A stretch of 64,000 nucleotides of DNA from positions 2,604,001 to 2,668,000 of the forward strand of contig CAIIXF020000006.1 in assembly GCA_903813345.2 (NCBI GenBank), written 5' to 3'. The first letter of the stretch is position 1, and each line of letters begins with the position of its first letter. Positions 24,901 through 37,500 of this stretch are shown here, piece by piece. The position numbers and the translations under genes are program-made. The stretch comes from Owenia fusiformis (Eukaryota > Annelida > Polychaeta > Sabellida > Oweniidae). A model generated the notes under the pieces. It had not been told where the DNA came from. It did not search any database and saw only the letters and a list, made by a program, of their open reading frames with translations.

Positions 24901-26554
24901 ATTCTCAATGTATTTCTTGTGTTACTTGAGAAGAGTTAAACTTCTTCAACATGTGTAGTAAAACTTGAATGACATGTATGAATCATCCGTCTCGACCTTA
25001 AACATGGTACACATGAAAGCATTATGTCAATTTGCATTTCAATTTATGCAAATATATAATGCATGTTTTAAAAAATGTGTCGTCTAGGTTATGTTAATAT
25101 GTGAATAAGTAGTTGCAGCTTCTCAGGGTTAAAAATATCGTACGACTTCTCTAATTTGGTGACAGCTCGGGGCTAAGACAACGTACATGTACATCAATGA
25201 TCGTCGTTAATGAGGTCGTTCATTAAGTTTGAGCAATGTTTATGTATATCACGTAAGGATACTTGTAACCAGAAATACTTAAGGATTTAAGCCCTGGACT
25301 CAGTGCAGTGTGGAATTATCATTCCTTGAAGGTGTTGCTTTCCAAAACTTTAGTGTGGTCATCCACAATGCATTGGGTCTTTGGCTTAAATTCTTTTCAC
25401 ACATTGCAAAATGTTCTCTTCCGTGTCACTAAAAGATACGAAATCACTAAAATAGCAGATTTTCGATGAAACTTTTTGCAAGGGTCAACTTGTCAAAGGA
25501 TGAATTTTAATATGTAGAGTTAAGTTGTCAGCTTGACAACCAAATAAGCAGTGACCTTGAATGCTGTGATTGGTGATACAATGCACTGTAGTTATATGAA
25601 ATACTGTGTTCGGATTGGCTGGAATCTGACACACCTTGTCTAGCTATGTGCGAAAATTGTTTTATGCATGAACATCAGGTCACCTTATACTGCGCTATAG
25701 AGCTGGGTAAGGGGGGTAATACTGACTGACGGAAAACACAATCGCCACTTCGAGTACATTTCCCTGTTTATTCTGTTCGCATTAACCCTTATTTACATAT
25801 CATATATTTCAATTAATCAATTATGCAGCTAATGATGTGAACGGATTGCAATGCCATAGAATAAAATAACCGCAAAACGGTACAGAAAAAGGTTCCTAGG
25901 TCTGAGAAATCCTACTCCTCTGTACACCATTGTCTAATGAAGACCAAACAAAACCCCAGATGTCGTGCCGTTTCTCGTTTCGTTTGGTACACAACTAAAC
26001 CCCGGGTATTAAATAAGCCCTTGTATGGGGTTGTCCCATGTCCATAAACAATGGCCAACTCTCGTTTTGATATACATATTACTTTATGCAGCGTGACCCC
26101 CTCACTCACTTCGCCATGTACGGGGAAACGTAGACATGTTACGTTGAAACAGTCATCTCATAACTATTCCGGATTTTAGAAATGTGATATTTTCCTCAGT
26201 GGTTTGCTATTTTTGCACATGAAAAGACAATTTGATATTAAGCCAAATGTAAACAGAAACGGCCAATACAGTACATACGTTTGTAAACAAGATTGAACGA
26301 CGTCTGCCAAACTTATTGTTGCCATGAGAACATGTTGACGTGTCATATCAACTAGTTTTATCTTGCCACACTTATCTGGTTCAGCTCTGAGCTCCAGAAT
26401 AAGTTATGAAATTATATATTTCATCTATGATCGAGCTCCTAATTAATGTCGAGTCTCTTTTTAATAATGTTTAAAGGTGAACTATTGGAATAACACACAT
26501 GGGTTGTTCCTGATTTACTACACGTCGCTCGGACGACGACACTTGATAAAATAT
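22000..26554. other. Unannotated stretch upstream of the filament gene
   Basis: No gene recognised. A single TIR-like end (CACCCCCTCCAAAAATTTGG) sits near 23230. A dispersed repeat lies at 25277-25660 and is listed separately. Open frames are short and without domains. Confidence 0.5.
25277..25660. repeat. Dispersed repeat (longer copy)
   Basis: ACTTAAGGATTTAAGCCCTG through TTGAAGGTGTTGCT and later CTGTGTTCGGATTGGCTGGA, ACACACCTTGTCTAGCTATG. The same order of segments occurs in a shorter form at 41357-41522. Within this copy, 25283-25315 is repeated inverted at 25366-25395 (GGATTTAAGCC versus GAATTTAAGCC), so it can form a hairpin. Confidence 0.6.
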
Positions 26555-27145
26555 ACAGGGCGACACAAAAAATGCCATTCACATTATGTTGCATAACTTT
26601 TTTGTCTAGGTATGAATTTTGACCCTTTCTCTGGCACATTAGAACTATACCTCATGGAGCAACTTCAGATGACTAAATGTACCTTAAATGAGCGTTACAA
26701 GATATGCTGTAAATGTCGTCCATTTCTTTGCAGGCACACTTCTGGATTCTAGGAGTAACGTTATTGACCACATTCACCTAACTAAAACCCTCCAGATTAT
26801 TTTTATCTCTTGGGGTACTTGCAGGATCATGTGTATGAGTGCAAACTCCCAAACCATAGAAGACCTGAAGAAAGAGATCACCAGAAAGATCGGGGCCATT
26901 TATTTGGGGAAAAGGGTCATCAATTACTTTGTCCATAGAATCCAGGTGTGCCTAGCATTTAGAGCACATCTTGTAATGCTCACAAAAGTACATCTAGTTT
27001 AGCTAGTCATCTGAAACTTCTTTGAAAGTTGCTCCATGCAATTCGGTTTAACACCTTGTTAAAGAAAAAGTCAGAAATCATGCAGACAAAAAAAGAAATG
27101 TAACGTATAATATGGGTGACACTTTTTCGTGTCACCTTATATATT
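26554..27145 (-). mobile_element. Decayed mariner/IS630-like transposon remnant
   Basis: The left end CAGGGCGACACAAAAAATGC and the right end (reverse complement GGTGACACGAAAAAGTGTC) lie between TA-rich flanks, and subterminal inverted similarity continues through TTTTTGTCT and CATGGAGCAAC. The plus-strand open frame 26688-27002 contains SQTIEDLKKEITRKIGAI and RVINYFVHRIQVCLA. This resembles the C-terminal 'sleeL...I...i..v..e.l..v..n...R...Ci' part of mariner-type transposases. The DDE catalytic core is absent. Confidence 0.5.
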
Positions 27146-27149
27146 ATAA

Positions 27150-28860
27150 GTAGCACACGGTATAACCGGAGCTTATAATCCATCAGATCTTATCCGTAAA
27201 CATGATATTTGATCTCTGCATTGTTATATGTATTTCTTCAAGTTAAAACTCTATCAGGGCGTACGAGTCCAATCAGTAGGGGGACGTTTACTACCGTTGG
27301 ATATTTATCCACATGGACAATTTCATACATGGGGATGGCTGCGAAGTATGAGTGCAACATGATTCTCGATGATTACATCTGTATCGAGACCCGTATTTTC
27401 ACAATAAAAGAGGGTATAATAGTTGATAATTATCCCACAACAACGGGGAATCGATAATTTTAAAGTAGCTACACGCGAATCATGTTTGGTAATGATATTG
27501 ATTGTCCGCACTTGCAGCCCAACCTGCATTTTACTTATCCCATTAGAGTCATCGCAGTATGCGATTGTAATTAGATCTATAAAAGCATTGATGATGCTGG
27601 TGATGAACGTGACATAGACAACAGCGACAGCGTCATATGTAAACATATGCAACACCAATCAACAAAATACCTGTGTAAACGAAATTGTCGTCCACCGGAA
27701 TTTTGTCCGTCCGCGTTTTTATTGGCTTCTACATGGCTCTGAACGATATGTATGATGTGTTCATTTCATTGAATTTTGTAAGGAAAGTGATTTACAGCCA
27801 TTGTACTGTAGCAGATTATGGTTGTTAAGCTGCTTTGAAAAATTATTCTGATATCACATTTCCGTAGTACAAAATGATACATGAAAGAATGGTGAATTAC
27901 CATCTGCAACGCTGTTACATAACATACTAGATAAATTCCAACTCAAAACTACACCATCATAATTAACTATATGATTATGAAATTAATTTAACATAACCAA
28001 CAGGTAGAAGTAATCGTTGATCTTCAAATGATGAACAATTTATTAATTAAAAGATACTAGCTATAGAGAACGTTGAAAAGTTCATCAAATTGAACAGGGC
28101 TTTAATTGTTATTTTACGCACCGTTATCAACAATGCAGTGATGAGACTCTGTTATATGTACGTATATCAAAGGAACGCATATGTTAGATGATGCATGATT
28201 GCGGTTCGTCTGAAAATAACATTCGAAACATGATGACTTCCCTGTGTAACATCTGAGACTAACATGCCTTGAGGTATCTGAGTCTCAGGTAACATCAAGC
28301 AGGGCGACACGTTCACACGTAACCAAAAATGGATGAATATTTCAAAACTTGCGATAAGATTTTTTTCCGACAATAAAGTTTAAGAAGATTTGTAATATCA
28401 GATGAGTACGTCCAACCAACCGCAGTGATCGCTGTTAACACATATTCGATTGCTGAAATCAACGCATTTCACACTGGGGTTTGGGAATTCATTTCATATT
28501 ATGACTATGGAAGAGTTCCAGATATTGAAAAATGTATCTGAATTGAGTCATCGTAAACATACAGTAAAACCTGATTAAAGTAAACGCAACATGGACCGGT
28601 GTTACGGAGATCATGATCATATGTGTTATTGTCCTACTTCTGTATTGCTCTAAATGATCATGGTTGAGTTTAGAGAAAAATCCCGTGCAAAATGGTCACT
28701 GAATAAACTTCCATGATACATATTTATTACAATTTCATATAACGGGTTCTTGCAAGTTATCTTCTAAACGGCCTCTTCTAAACAGGTTAAAAGTGTTCGA
28801 ATTGAAGGTATTCGCAAATGACGCTCTCTGAGCTGCCAACTTTGGAGTCATTTTCATACT
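27150..28860. other. Unannotated stretch
   Basis: Overlapping open frames on both strands at 27209-27658 (up to 111 codons) have no recognisable domain, codon signal or splice context. Nothing else identified. Confidence 0.45.
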
Positions 28861-28865
28861 AGGTA

Positions 28866-29114
28866 ACCCCCTCCATTTGTTTGGCAACCACATCTATTAC
28901 AGTAGTGTGTTGAGCCTGTCAGGTTTGAATCTTAATTATGTTCCAATGGGACGGATATTTTTTACTAAATAATTTGTTAAAATGAACAAATCACATATTC
29001 CACCTTCGACTAGAAATATCTATAGAGAAGCTAACAGAAGGCCACGATGTCTCTTGATGGGTCCGAATAGGTATCTCCAGTTGCCAAAAACTTTGGAGGG
29101 GAGTGTATATCCAA
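28866..29114. mobile_element. MITE-like element with CCCCTCCAAA/TTTGGCAACC ends
   Basis: The left end (ACCCCCTCCATTTGTTTGGC) and the right end reverse-complemented (ACACTCCCCTCCAAAGTTTT, then TGGCAACT) are inverted copies similar to the ends of the element at 44119-44717. About 250 bp, non-coding; boundaries approximate. Confidence 0.4.
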
Positions 29115-30058
29115 AAAGTATCAAGATGCCTGCTTTAGTGCGTTCATATACATATGTTTTACTGTAAGTAAAGATGATCCAACTCTTGATAACACAGCGT
29201 TAATCAAATAGAATAGATAACAAATAGTAACACTTCCCATTGAGCAGGAATGCCAGACCAAATTCCGCGTGTTTTGTGTCATGAGTAGAATGTGGGAATT
29301 GTGGGGACAAGATAACCCCTTATTTATAATAAACATTCATGCACTCGGTTTGGCAAAACCAGAGCCCCTGTTTAGACTTGGGTGCAAGCGGTTTGAAACG
29401 CTAAGAAGCTAAAAACGCATCATGTTTCAACATTTGTATGTGGTTAATCTACCCCAGCTTGGTTTGAAGCACAAGTATCAATGACATGAATGAATTTTGA
29501 ACTTAGAGTTTTGAGATTTAAGAAGTATGAAAGTCAGAAAGACAATTGAACTTGATTTGTAAAAGAAATAACCAAATGGCAAAATAGGGCACTCGAAGTT
29601 AAGTTTTGTAAACAGCATGGCACATTTGGAGACTGACACATTGCAATACGCGTAAATGAGAATGAGAAGAGCATCGAGTGCGGTATAGGCGGTATTATTC
29701 GATAATCAAGTAGTGAAATTTTGTTATGTCTCTTTTTGTGGACGGTGTTCGGCGGTTGGTGTTCGGCGTTTGTAACAAATGGAAGGTAGTGACATTTTTC
29801 ATGTTAATGCCTTGTTGTCCCTCATATTCCTCATATAAAATATCCAAATATAAAATGTTCAGATTAGACCAGACTTCCAGTGTTCATTCACTTTAAATTG
29901 CATTTGAGATTTGAAAAGTATGATCATATATTTTTCTCAATTCTTAATGAATAAAGTATGATGCCATTGTACATTTGAAGTTATGAATTTGTATTGAGCT
30001 AGTTAATCCAATGTCCATTTGGCAATTGCACTGAATGGTAAGGAAATGGGAAACAAAG
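29115..30058. other. Stretch left of the 42-bp minisatellite
   Basis: Unrecognised DNA. A small GTGTTCGGCGGTTG / GTGTTCGGCGTTTG duplication near 29745-29772 recalls the GTGTTTGGC core of the adjacent array and may be chance. Confidence 0.4.
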
Positions 30059-31745
30059 GTGTTTGGCATTTGCACTATAGAAATACGAAAGGTGAAACAA
30101 GTGTTTGGCATTTGCACTAAAGAGTTACGAAAGGTGAAACAAGTGTTTGGCATTTGCACTATAGAAATACGAAAGGTGAAACAAGTGTTTCGCATTTGCA
30201 CTAAAGAGTTACGAAAGGTGAAACAAGTGTTTGGCATTTGAACTAAAGAGTTACGAAAGGTGAAACAAGTGTTTAGCATTTGAACTAAAGAGTTACGGAA
30301 GGTGAAACAAGTGTTTGGTATTTGCACTAAAGAGTTACGAAATGTGAAACAAGTGTTTGGCATTTGCACTAAAGAGTTACGAAAAGAAAAACAAGTTTTG
30401 GGCATTTACACTAAAGAGTTACGAAAGGTGAAACAAGTGTTTGGTATTTGCACTAAAGAGTTACGAAATGTGAAACAAGTGTTTGGCATTTGCACTAAAG
30501 AGTTACGAAAGGTGAAACAAGTGTTTGTCATTTGCACTAAAGAGTTACGAAAGGTGAAACAAGTGTTTGGCATTTGAACTAAAGAATTATGAAAAAGGTG
30601 AAACAAGTATTTGGCATTTGCACAGAGAGTTACGAAAGGCGAAATAAGTGTTTGGCATTTGCACTATAGAAATACGAAAGGTGAAACAAGTGTTTGGCAT
30701 TTGAACTAAAGAGTTATGAAAGGTGAAACAAGTGTTTGGCATTTGCACTAAAGAGTTACGAAAGGTGAAACAAGTGTTTGACATTTGCACTAAAGAGTTA
30801 CGAAAAGAAAAACAAGTTTTGGGCATTTACACTAAAGAGTTACGAAAGGTGAAACAAGTGTTTCGCATTTGCACTAAAGAGTTACGAAAGGTGAAACAAG
30901 TGTTTGGCATTTGAACTAAAGAGTTATGAAAGGTGAAACAAGTGTTTGGCATTTGCACTAAAGAGTTACGAAAGGTGAAACAAGTGTTTGACATTTGCAC
31001 TAAAGAGTTACGAAAAGAAAAACAAGTTTTGGGCATTTACACTAAAGAGTTACGAATGGTGAAACAAGTGTTTGGTATTTGCACTAAAGAGTTACGAAAT
31101 GTGAAACAAGTGTTTGGCATTTGCACTAAAGAGTTACGAAAGGTGAAACAAGTGTTTGTCATTTGCACTAAAGAGTTACGAAAGGTGAAACAAGTGTTTG
31201 GCATTTGAACTAAAGAATTATGAAAAAGGTGAAACAAGTATTTGGCATTTGCACAGAGAGTTACGAAAAGTGAAACAAGTGTTTGGCATTTGCACAGAGA
31301 GTTACGAAAGGTGAAACAAGTGTTTGGCATTTGCACTAAAGAGTAACGAAATGTGAAACAAGTGTTTGGCATTTGCATTAAAGAGTTACGGAAGGTGAAA
31401 CAAGTGTTTGGCATTAACACTAAAGAATAACGAAATGTGAAACAAGTGTTTGGCATTTGCACTAAAGAGTAACGAAATGTGAAACAAGTGTTTGGCATTT
31501 GCACTAAAGAGTTACGAAAGGTGAAACAAGTGTTTGGCATTTGCACTATAGAAATACGAAAGGTGAAACAAGTGTTTGACATTTGCACAGAGAGTTACGA
31601 AAGGTGAAACAAGTGTTTGGCATTTGAACTAAAGAGTAATGAAAAAGGTGAAACAGGTGTTTGGCATTTGCATTTAAGAGTTACGAAAGGCACTAAAGAG
31701 CTATGGAAAAGGTGAAACAAAAGTGTTTGGCATTTACACTAGAGT
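30059..31745. repeat. 42-bp minisatellite, about 40 units
   Basis: The unit is GTGTTTGGCATTTGCACTAA followed by AGAGTTACGAAAGGTGAAAC and AA. As 42 is a multiple of three and the unit lacks stops in some frames, long open frames appear on both strands (KQVFGICTKELRKV on plus, NTCFTFRNSLVQMP on minus). Unit variants (AAAGAAAAACAAGTTTTGGG, ACTATAGAAATACG, CACAGAGAG) recur in blocks. Units near 31650-31745 decay. No start context, splice sites or flanking gene support coding. Confidence 0.95.
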
Positions 31746-34096
31746 TGTGAAAAGGGGACAACAGTGTCACGATTTAAGGGTAGCGAAAGTTTGGATTTTC
31801 ATTGTAATGAAATAAACCGTACAAGCTTTTTTACCTTACACAATACCTAGATGATTAGAAGAGTACCTACATTTTATGCCATTTCAAAGTCGATTTCATT
31901 ACAATTTCATCACGATCTTAAATAGCTACATCCAAGCAATGTGAATCATAACAATCTTATTTATATATCTGTGAGGGGTTACGTCTGTGATTATTCTTGA
32001 CGTCTTGCATGTTGAGCGTTTTGGGCATCACAACTGGCCAATGTATTTCCTAAGATAGTCAATGAGATATATGAGGACAGGTTTATTTTTAGTAAGAGTT
32101 CCTTAATGACGAGCCAAACAATGTTAAATAAGCATAATTGTAAATAAAATCGAACGTTTTCCATGAATGACGTTATACAACTTTCGAAATTGATGACACC
32201 ATGCCCGCCTTAACGCAGTGTCGTCGTAACTTGTATAATTGTGATGACATCATAATTTATGTAAGGTAAACCATTCCTTTAGACATGGTTAAGTTGTACC
32301 CCATAGAAAAGTCTAGATTTGCAAATACTAACTGGTACACTGATAAAGAAAAGTTGTTCATATTTATGCTCTCACTATTTAACGTATACAGTCAAACCAA
32401 ATAGGATTCAGGCCTTCTAGACAAAAGTCAAAAAGTTATAATTGCCATTTTAATTAATACATTATTACTCATCCTATAAAAGTAATAAAGCTATACGGTT
32501 ACATAAATCATCATTTGGTTCACATACCACCCATGTTAAATCATAACCATTTGTTATTCGTTGTTCATTAATTAATCATTTCATAGTTCATCATAAGGTA
32601 TCTAATTTACAACATGTGTAGCATGGAGTCATCGACTGCACATTTCCTTCGGAATGGCGTTATCTCGTAGATTTATTTTTTCATCTCGTATCTCGTAGGT
32701 GTAATGACTTGGGGAAACCCAAAAAAAATAATTATAAATATAGATACAGTATATTGACTTAATTGGAAATATTTCAAACATGATGATTGAATCAATTATG
32801 TTGTACAAAACTTTTGTTTTTGGAATGTTACCATTTGCGTTCATAGTAAAATGATTTTGAAATGGCTCAGCTGTGAATTATCAACAATGCATGATTACAT
32901 TTGATCTGGTCACGACGCTTTAATGCTAACATTGGTATAGCAAGACTGAACAACTCAGAAACTGGTTCACTTATACATCTATAATGTGCAGTTACTCCTT
33001 TGAAAGGACTTAACACGATAAACTAGTACATGTAAGCACAGTAATGAAATATTACATTTTATTATTCCCGTCACCATTCAGATCTTTTGAAACTGAAATA
33101 TTTAAATGGGTGCATTCATTTTTTCATTTGACCTGGGCCTCTGAGGAGATAAAGCGACTGAATAACATAGTTGTTTACAATACGCTTTTTGTAATTTTTG
33201 GGCATTTTTTATGGGTTGAATCATATTTAAGTAAGGGCTATTATACCACTGAGAGACGCTACTATGCATATGTGTAGCCATTTAAAAATGGCTGAACCTG
33301 AATATAAAAAATATGTTCTATTCATCATGTTGAACAACTTTACGAAGCGTCAAATTAGAATAGATAAAAAAGATGCTAAATTGAAAACTACAATTCGTAC
33401 ATGAAACTTTTGAATCAATGTGGAATATATAATTACCGATAGTAGTTGGAGTTCAGCTTTGAATTTATACAAAGTGAATGTATGACAAAAAGTAGTGTAA
33501 GATTTCCCATGGAGAATTGTCAAAGTGACCTTTGTTTAAAGTGCATAAAAAGAGCGAAAAGTTCAGGGAGATATGACCTAATGCAATGACAGTCGTTAGT
33601 GTTTAGAAAATCAAGATAGAGATCTGCAGGGCTGGCATGGATGGGCGTGGCCAGTGAGACATTCTAGGCGTGGGCATATAGACATGTACCTTGCCAATAT
33701 ACTTAGATATATTGTCCTAAATTACAAATTAAACTCCAACCACCAACCACCAATCCACCCACGCTACTTTACAAAAATAAATGTATCCTCAGTTGTTTGT
33801 ATTAATCTAAACACTTAATGTTGACGGTCTTTGCACTGGCATGAAAAATTGCTTTCGAGCTCAACAACCTTTAAGATGAAAAATAATTTAAAGTTTTGAC
33901 ACCCACATGATCTAAAGGTTGATCTTAAGTTAATGTTGGTTCAAAGATGCTTCCCGTCGTTTTGATGTTTATTTGATATGGCGATATTGTGTGTGTACTA
34001 CACTAGCATTGTGACATGAGAGTAAGCTTAGGTGACTGCCATCTACTAAGCAGAATGCAACAAGTGAGGATAACTAATATCAACGACCTTTCTCGA
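31746..34096. other. Unannotated stretch between two minisatellites
   Basis: AT-rich, with no gene, RNA or element recognised. Open frames of 77 codons or fewer show no domains. Confidence 0.5.
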
Positions 34097-34474
34097 TTTC
34101 TAACGTCTTCTAAGAGACTGTCATATCAGTCTACCAGCTTTCTAACGTCTTCTAAGAGACTGTCATACCAGTCTACCAGCATTCTAACGTCTTATAAGAG
34201 ACTGTCATATCAGTCTAGCAGCTTTCTAACGTCTTCTAAGAGACTGTCATATCAGTCTACCAGCATTCTAACGTCTTCTAAGAGACTGTCATATCAGTCT
34301 AGCAGCTTTCTAACGTCTTCTAAGAGACTGTCATATCAGTCTACCAGCATTCTAACGTCTTCTAAGAGACTGTCATATCAGTCTAGCAGCTTTCTAACGT
34401 CTTCTAAGAGACTGTCATATCAGTCTACCAGCATTCTAACGTCTTCTAAGAGACTGTCATATCAGTCTACCAGC
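34097..34474. repeat. 42-bp minisatellite, exactly nine units, each with a hairpin
   Basis: The unit is TTTCTAACGTCTTCTAAGAG then ACTGTCATATCAGTCTACCA and GC. It is unrelated in sequence to the 42-bp array at 30 kb. Two variants alternate (CTTTCTAAC after TAGCAG or TACCAG; CATTCTAAC), making an 84-bp dimer. Each unit contains AGACTG-TCATAT-CAGTCT, a 6-bp stem with 6-nt loop. A plus-strand frame is open through the array (34016-34522, LTSSKRLSYQSTS repeats) but has no gene context. Confidence 0.95.
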
Positions 34475-34524
34475 TTTCTGCCTTGGGAATCCTTACTAAT
34501 TGTTCGAAAGGGAACATTTTAGGT

Positions 34525-37500
34525 TTTCTCATTAAATGGTTATAGTATACGTATGGCCGACACTCTCATTGAAGTCGAATAGTAATCCATTTGGATCCCA
34601 AACACACCAAACCCCGCCCCCATTGCCAAACACAACAGATATATGATATTGATAATACATCAAAACTAAGAATACGAACGTATTTTAAAAAAGCATTTTT
34701 TTTATTTAATCTTATTGAGTTATAAGAGAGAGTCAAAGTTAGCGTGCGAAAATCTCCTTTTTGCAAACCTAATTACACTTGTGAGTTTAGAATGGATCCA
34801 TGGGGGACACCGTAACTATAATTTCTTAAGCGACAATAAATATATAATTTATAGCAACTTGATAAAGATGTTAGCTTCAAGTGAAATCGGTTGTGTTATA
34901 TCAGGTCATTTTGTTGTTATGTTCCAAGGTAAGTATTCATTCAGAACTAGTTTTTCAGTCTACTTATGTATGCATATGGCTTAGAGGGTTTACATTTTGC
35001 CTAACTCATCATTGGGAGTCATAGTCGCGAGTAGTTTATGGACTATACCTCGCTATAAATTATGGAGAGTTAATTTTTTCATGTACTCTTAAATTATGCA
35101 CTCCTTTACGTGTTAACTGTATTTGTGAATTACCTATGTTTAAAACTAAAACCGGGGTTTGCTGTTAAATTTGTAAGGCTATTTCTGTCTCAAAATGATT
35201 TTGCATTCGAGTTAAGTAGAAACGTGAATATATGCCCTTCATTTTTGAAAATTTTTCATCCATAAATACAATTGTTTGTTGGTATAGTAACGTGAACATT
35301 AGAAAATCGTTTCCAAGGGGGTTTAATTATAATGTGCCCACTTAATTACAGATGCAAAAAAATGATGGGTCGTGAATATGACAAAAACTAGATTTATTGG
35401 ACATTTTCGCAATTCTGAGTTATTTACAGCTATACGCAAGTGTATGCAATATTTCGATGATTAAAATGCACATCCTTTTGAACATTTAATCAAATTGAAA
35501 TATGAGGTTCGACGAATTTTGAACTTGCTTCCTGATGATGTTATGTGAAATGATCATCGTTAAAAGGCCAAAGTAAAATAAACCAGATTACGTTTTTAAT
35601 CCGCCCGTCCTAAGATATCAACTGTGAGTACCCCAATCATATTTCACGATAACGACATATTTTCCTGTATTTTTAAATACATATTTCCCCATGTAATGCT
35701 CTATAATACTAAACTCATCCGCTTAATGACAACGAAGATGAAATAGCTATGGTATGGTAATCATGATGTACCATTGTCGTAACCATGGTACCCACGATGC
35801 ACCATCGTGAATCTTCATCATCCTAGGTTGGATCTTTCAATCATCTCCAATGGTTCCACTTCATATTGGCAACAGGACACACCATGACAACACTGCAAAA
35901 CACACAACAAACAACTGAAGCCATAACAACATATTCAAAAATACCTGATATCCAAAATCATATTTATACAACCTGTACCAGAAAACAATTCAAGAAAGCG
36001 ATATGCAATATTTAAGACCATCCATCAGATAATCACAAACTAATCCATAACTAAAACATACCAAGGTTGTTTTTAACAAGTATTAACGTTTTGAAAGTTA
36101 ATTGCAATTTTTTCTCAAAATACGTTTTATGATCAGCAATCTAATAAAGTACTTCATGAATGATCTGTTGACGAATATCAGCAACAGACTTCCGAAAAGT
36201 ATTTGACACAGTTTAAAAGATTAATTACAAATACACTTGAAAGCTTCATACCTTGAGTGGATTTATGATTTGGATCAATGTATGCTATGCAAACTGTCCA
36301 AGGACCATTTTAAATCATTGATACACTACTTCAAATTTATCGATTCCTATAGGTGTGTTAACGATGTACAGATAGTCATAAAACTGCGTTGCACTTTTTT
36401 ATATAGAAATAAATTAAAAATCTCTCATAGAGAAAATTAAGAAATTCAATATTTTATCGTTTAGTGAGTTTTTTCACTAAACTTGTTTCAAAAGATGAAA
36501 TCGACGACCCATATTGCAATATCGCACTTTTACCCAAATCATGATATTCAAAGATCTGATATAATGCCCACTTTGGCTGTATCCAAACCATCACACCATA
36601 ATCGCAATACGAATCAGTAAAGATATATCTTGATGTTTAGGGTCTGATAGACTGGGTGCATGTATATGAAACTCTCTTTTAATAACAATGTCAAACTGTT
36701 GGAAATGCTGAACAAGAAGAGGATGATTCAATAAACATTATGCTCGGCTCTCATTACATTCTATGAAGAATACCTTGACAAGTCGAGGTGATTGAACTTG
36801 TTATTTATGACTCTGGAATGTTCCGAAATTGAGCCAACAAAATTTCTGAGAAAACAAACTCGAACTTGGGCAATCCCTCCATTTTATTTCTTTGACGTTA
36901 CATCAAAATAACTAGTGTGGAACAGTATGGATAGAGCAAATCCCCCCCCCCACCTTGTGTTTTTATATACAATATTACAAGGTTCGACATATGACTTTTG
37001 TGAAGGGTTGAGCGCAGCTTAGTGATCTACCAGATTATTAAGCCAAATAAAGCTCATACTTTTGTATGATCATCAGAATGATATAATTGACTCATACACT
37101 CATTTAACTAAGTACTGGCACCACATTGAAACTGCATGTATAAAGACTATGAAACTGCATTGAATGGTGCAACTGATGTAGTCAGTCCAAACAATGGTTT
37201 GATAGATCCCTGATGTACGTGGACTCAAGATTAAAAAGTCCAGAAAAAACTTGATGTCATACTTTTCGTTCATAAATGTTACACCTGATCGAGTCATTCA
37301 AATACAACTTAACCGATATCACATAGAAATCATGCATTGACTAAATGAGCAATGTAACATGCATCTGGTGACTTATCATTTTATCATTTGTTAATTAATT
37401 GGTTGAGAGAAATGCTATATATGTTTTATATATAATGGTACTTGAATGATGACTTTTCAAAATCGCCAAACTTAAATAGACTTTACACGCGATCTTAAAG

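Noticed and set aside
27323-27658. Overlapping open frames on opposite strands (82 and 111 codons)
   Set aside because: Neither shows a domain or splice context, and coding on both strands at once is unlikely here.
30035-31588. Long open frames on both strands across the 42-bp array, up to 183 codons
   Set aside because: They result from a 42-bp unit without stops. Starts vary with unit variants, and there is no splice or promoter context, so they are not called as genes.
30059-34474. CRISPR-like appearance of regularly spaced repeats
   Set aside because: Units are head-to-tail with no unique spacers and the genome is animal, so these are minisatellites.
34016-34522. 168-codon frame of LTSSKRLSYQSTS repeats
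   Set aside because: It is the translation of the 42-bp minisatellite with short unrelated flanks. No homology or gene context is visible.
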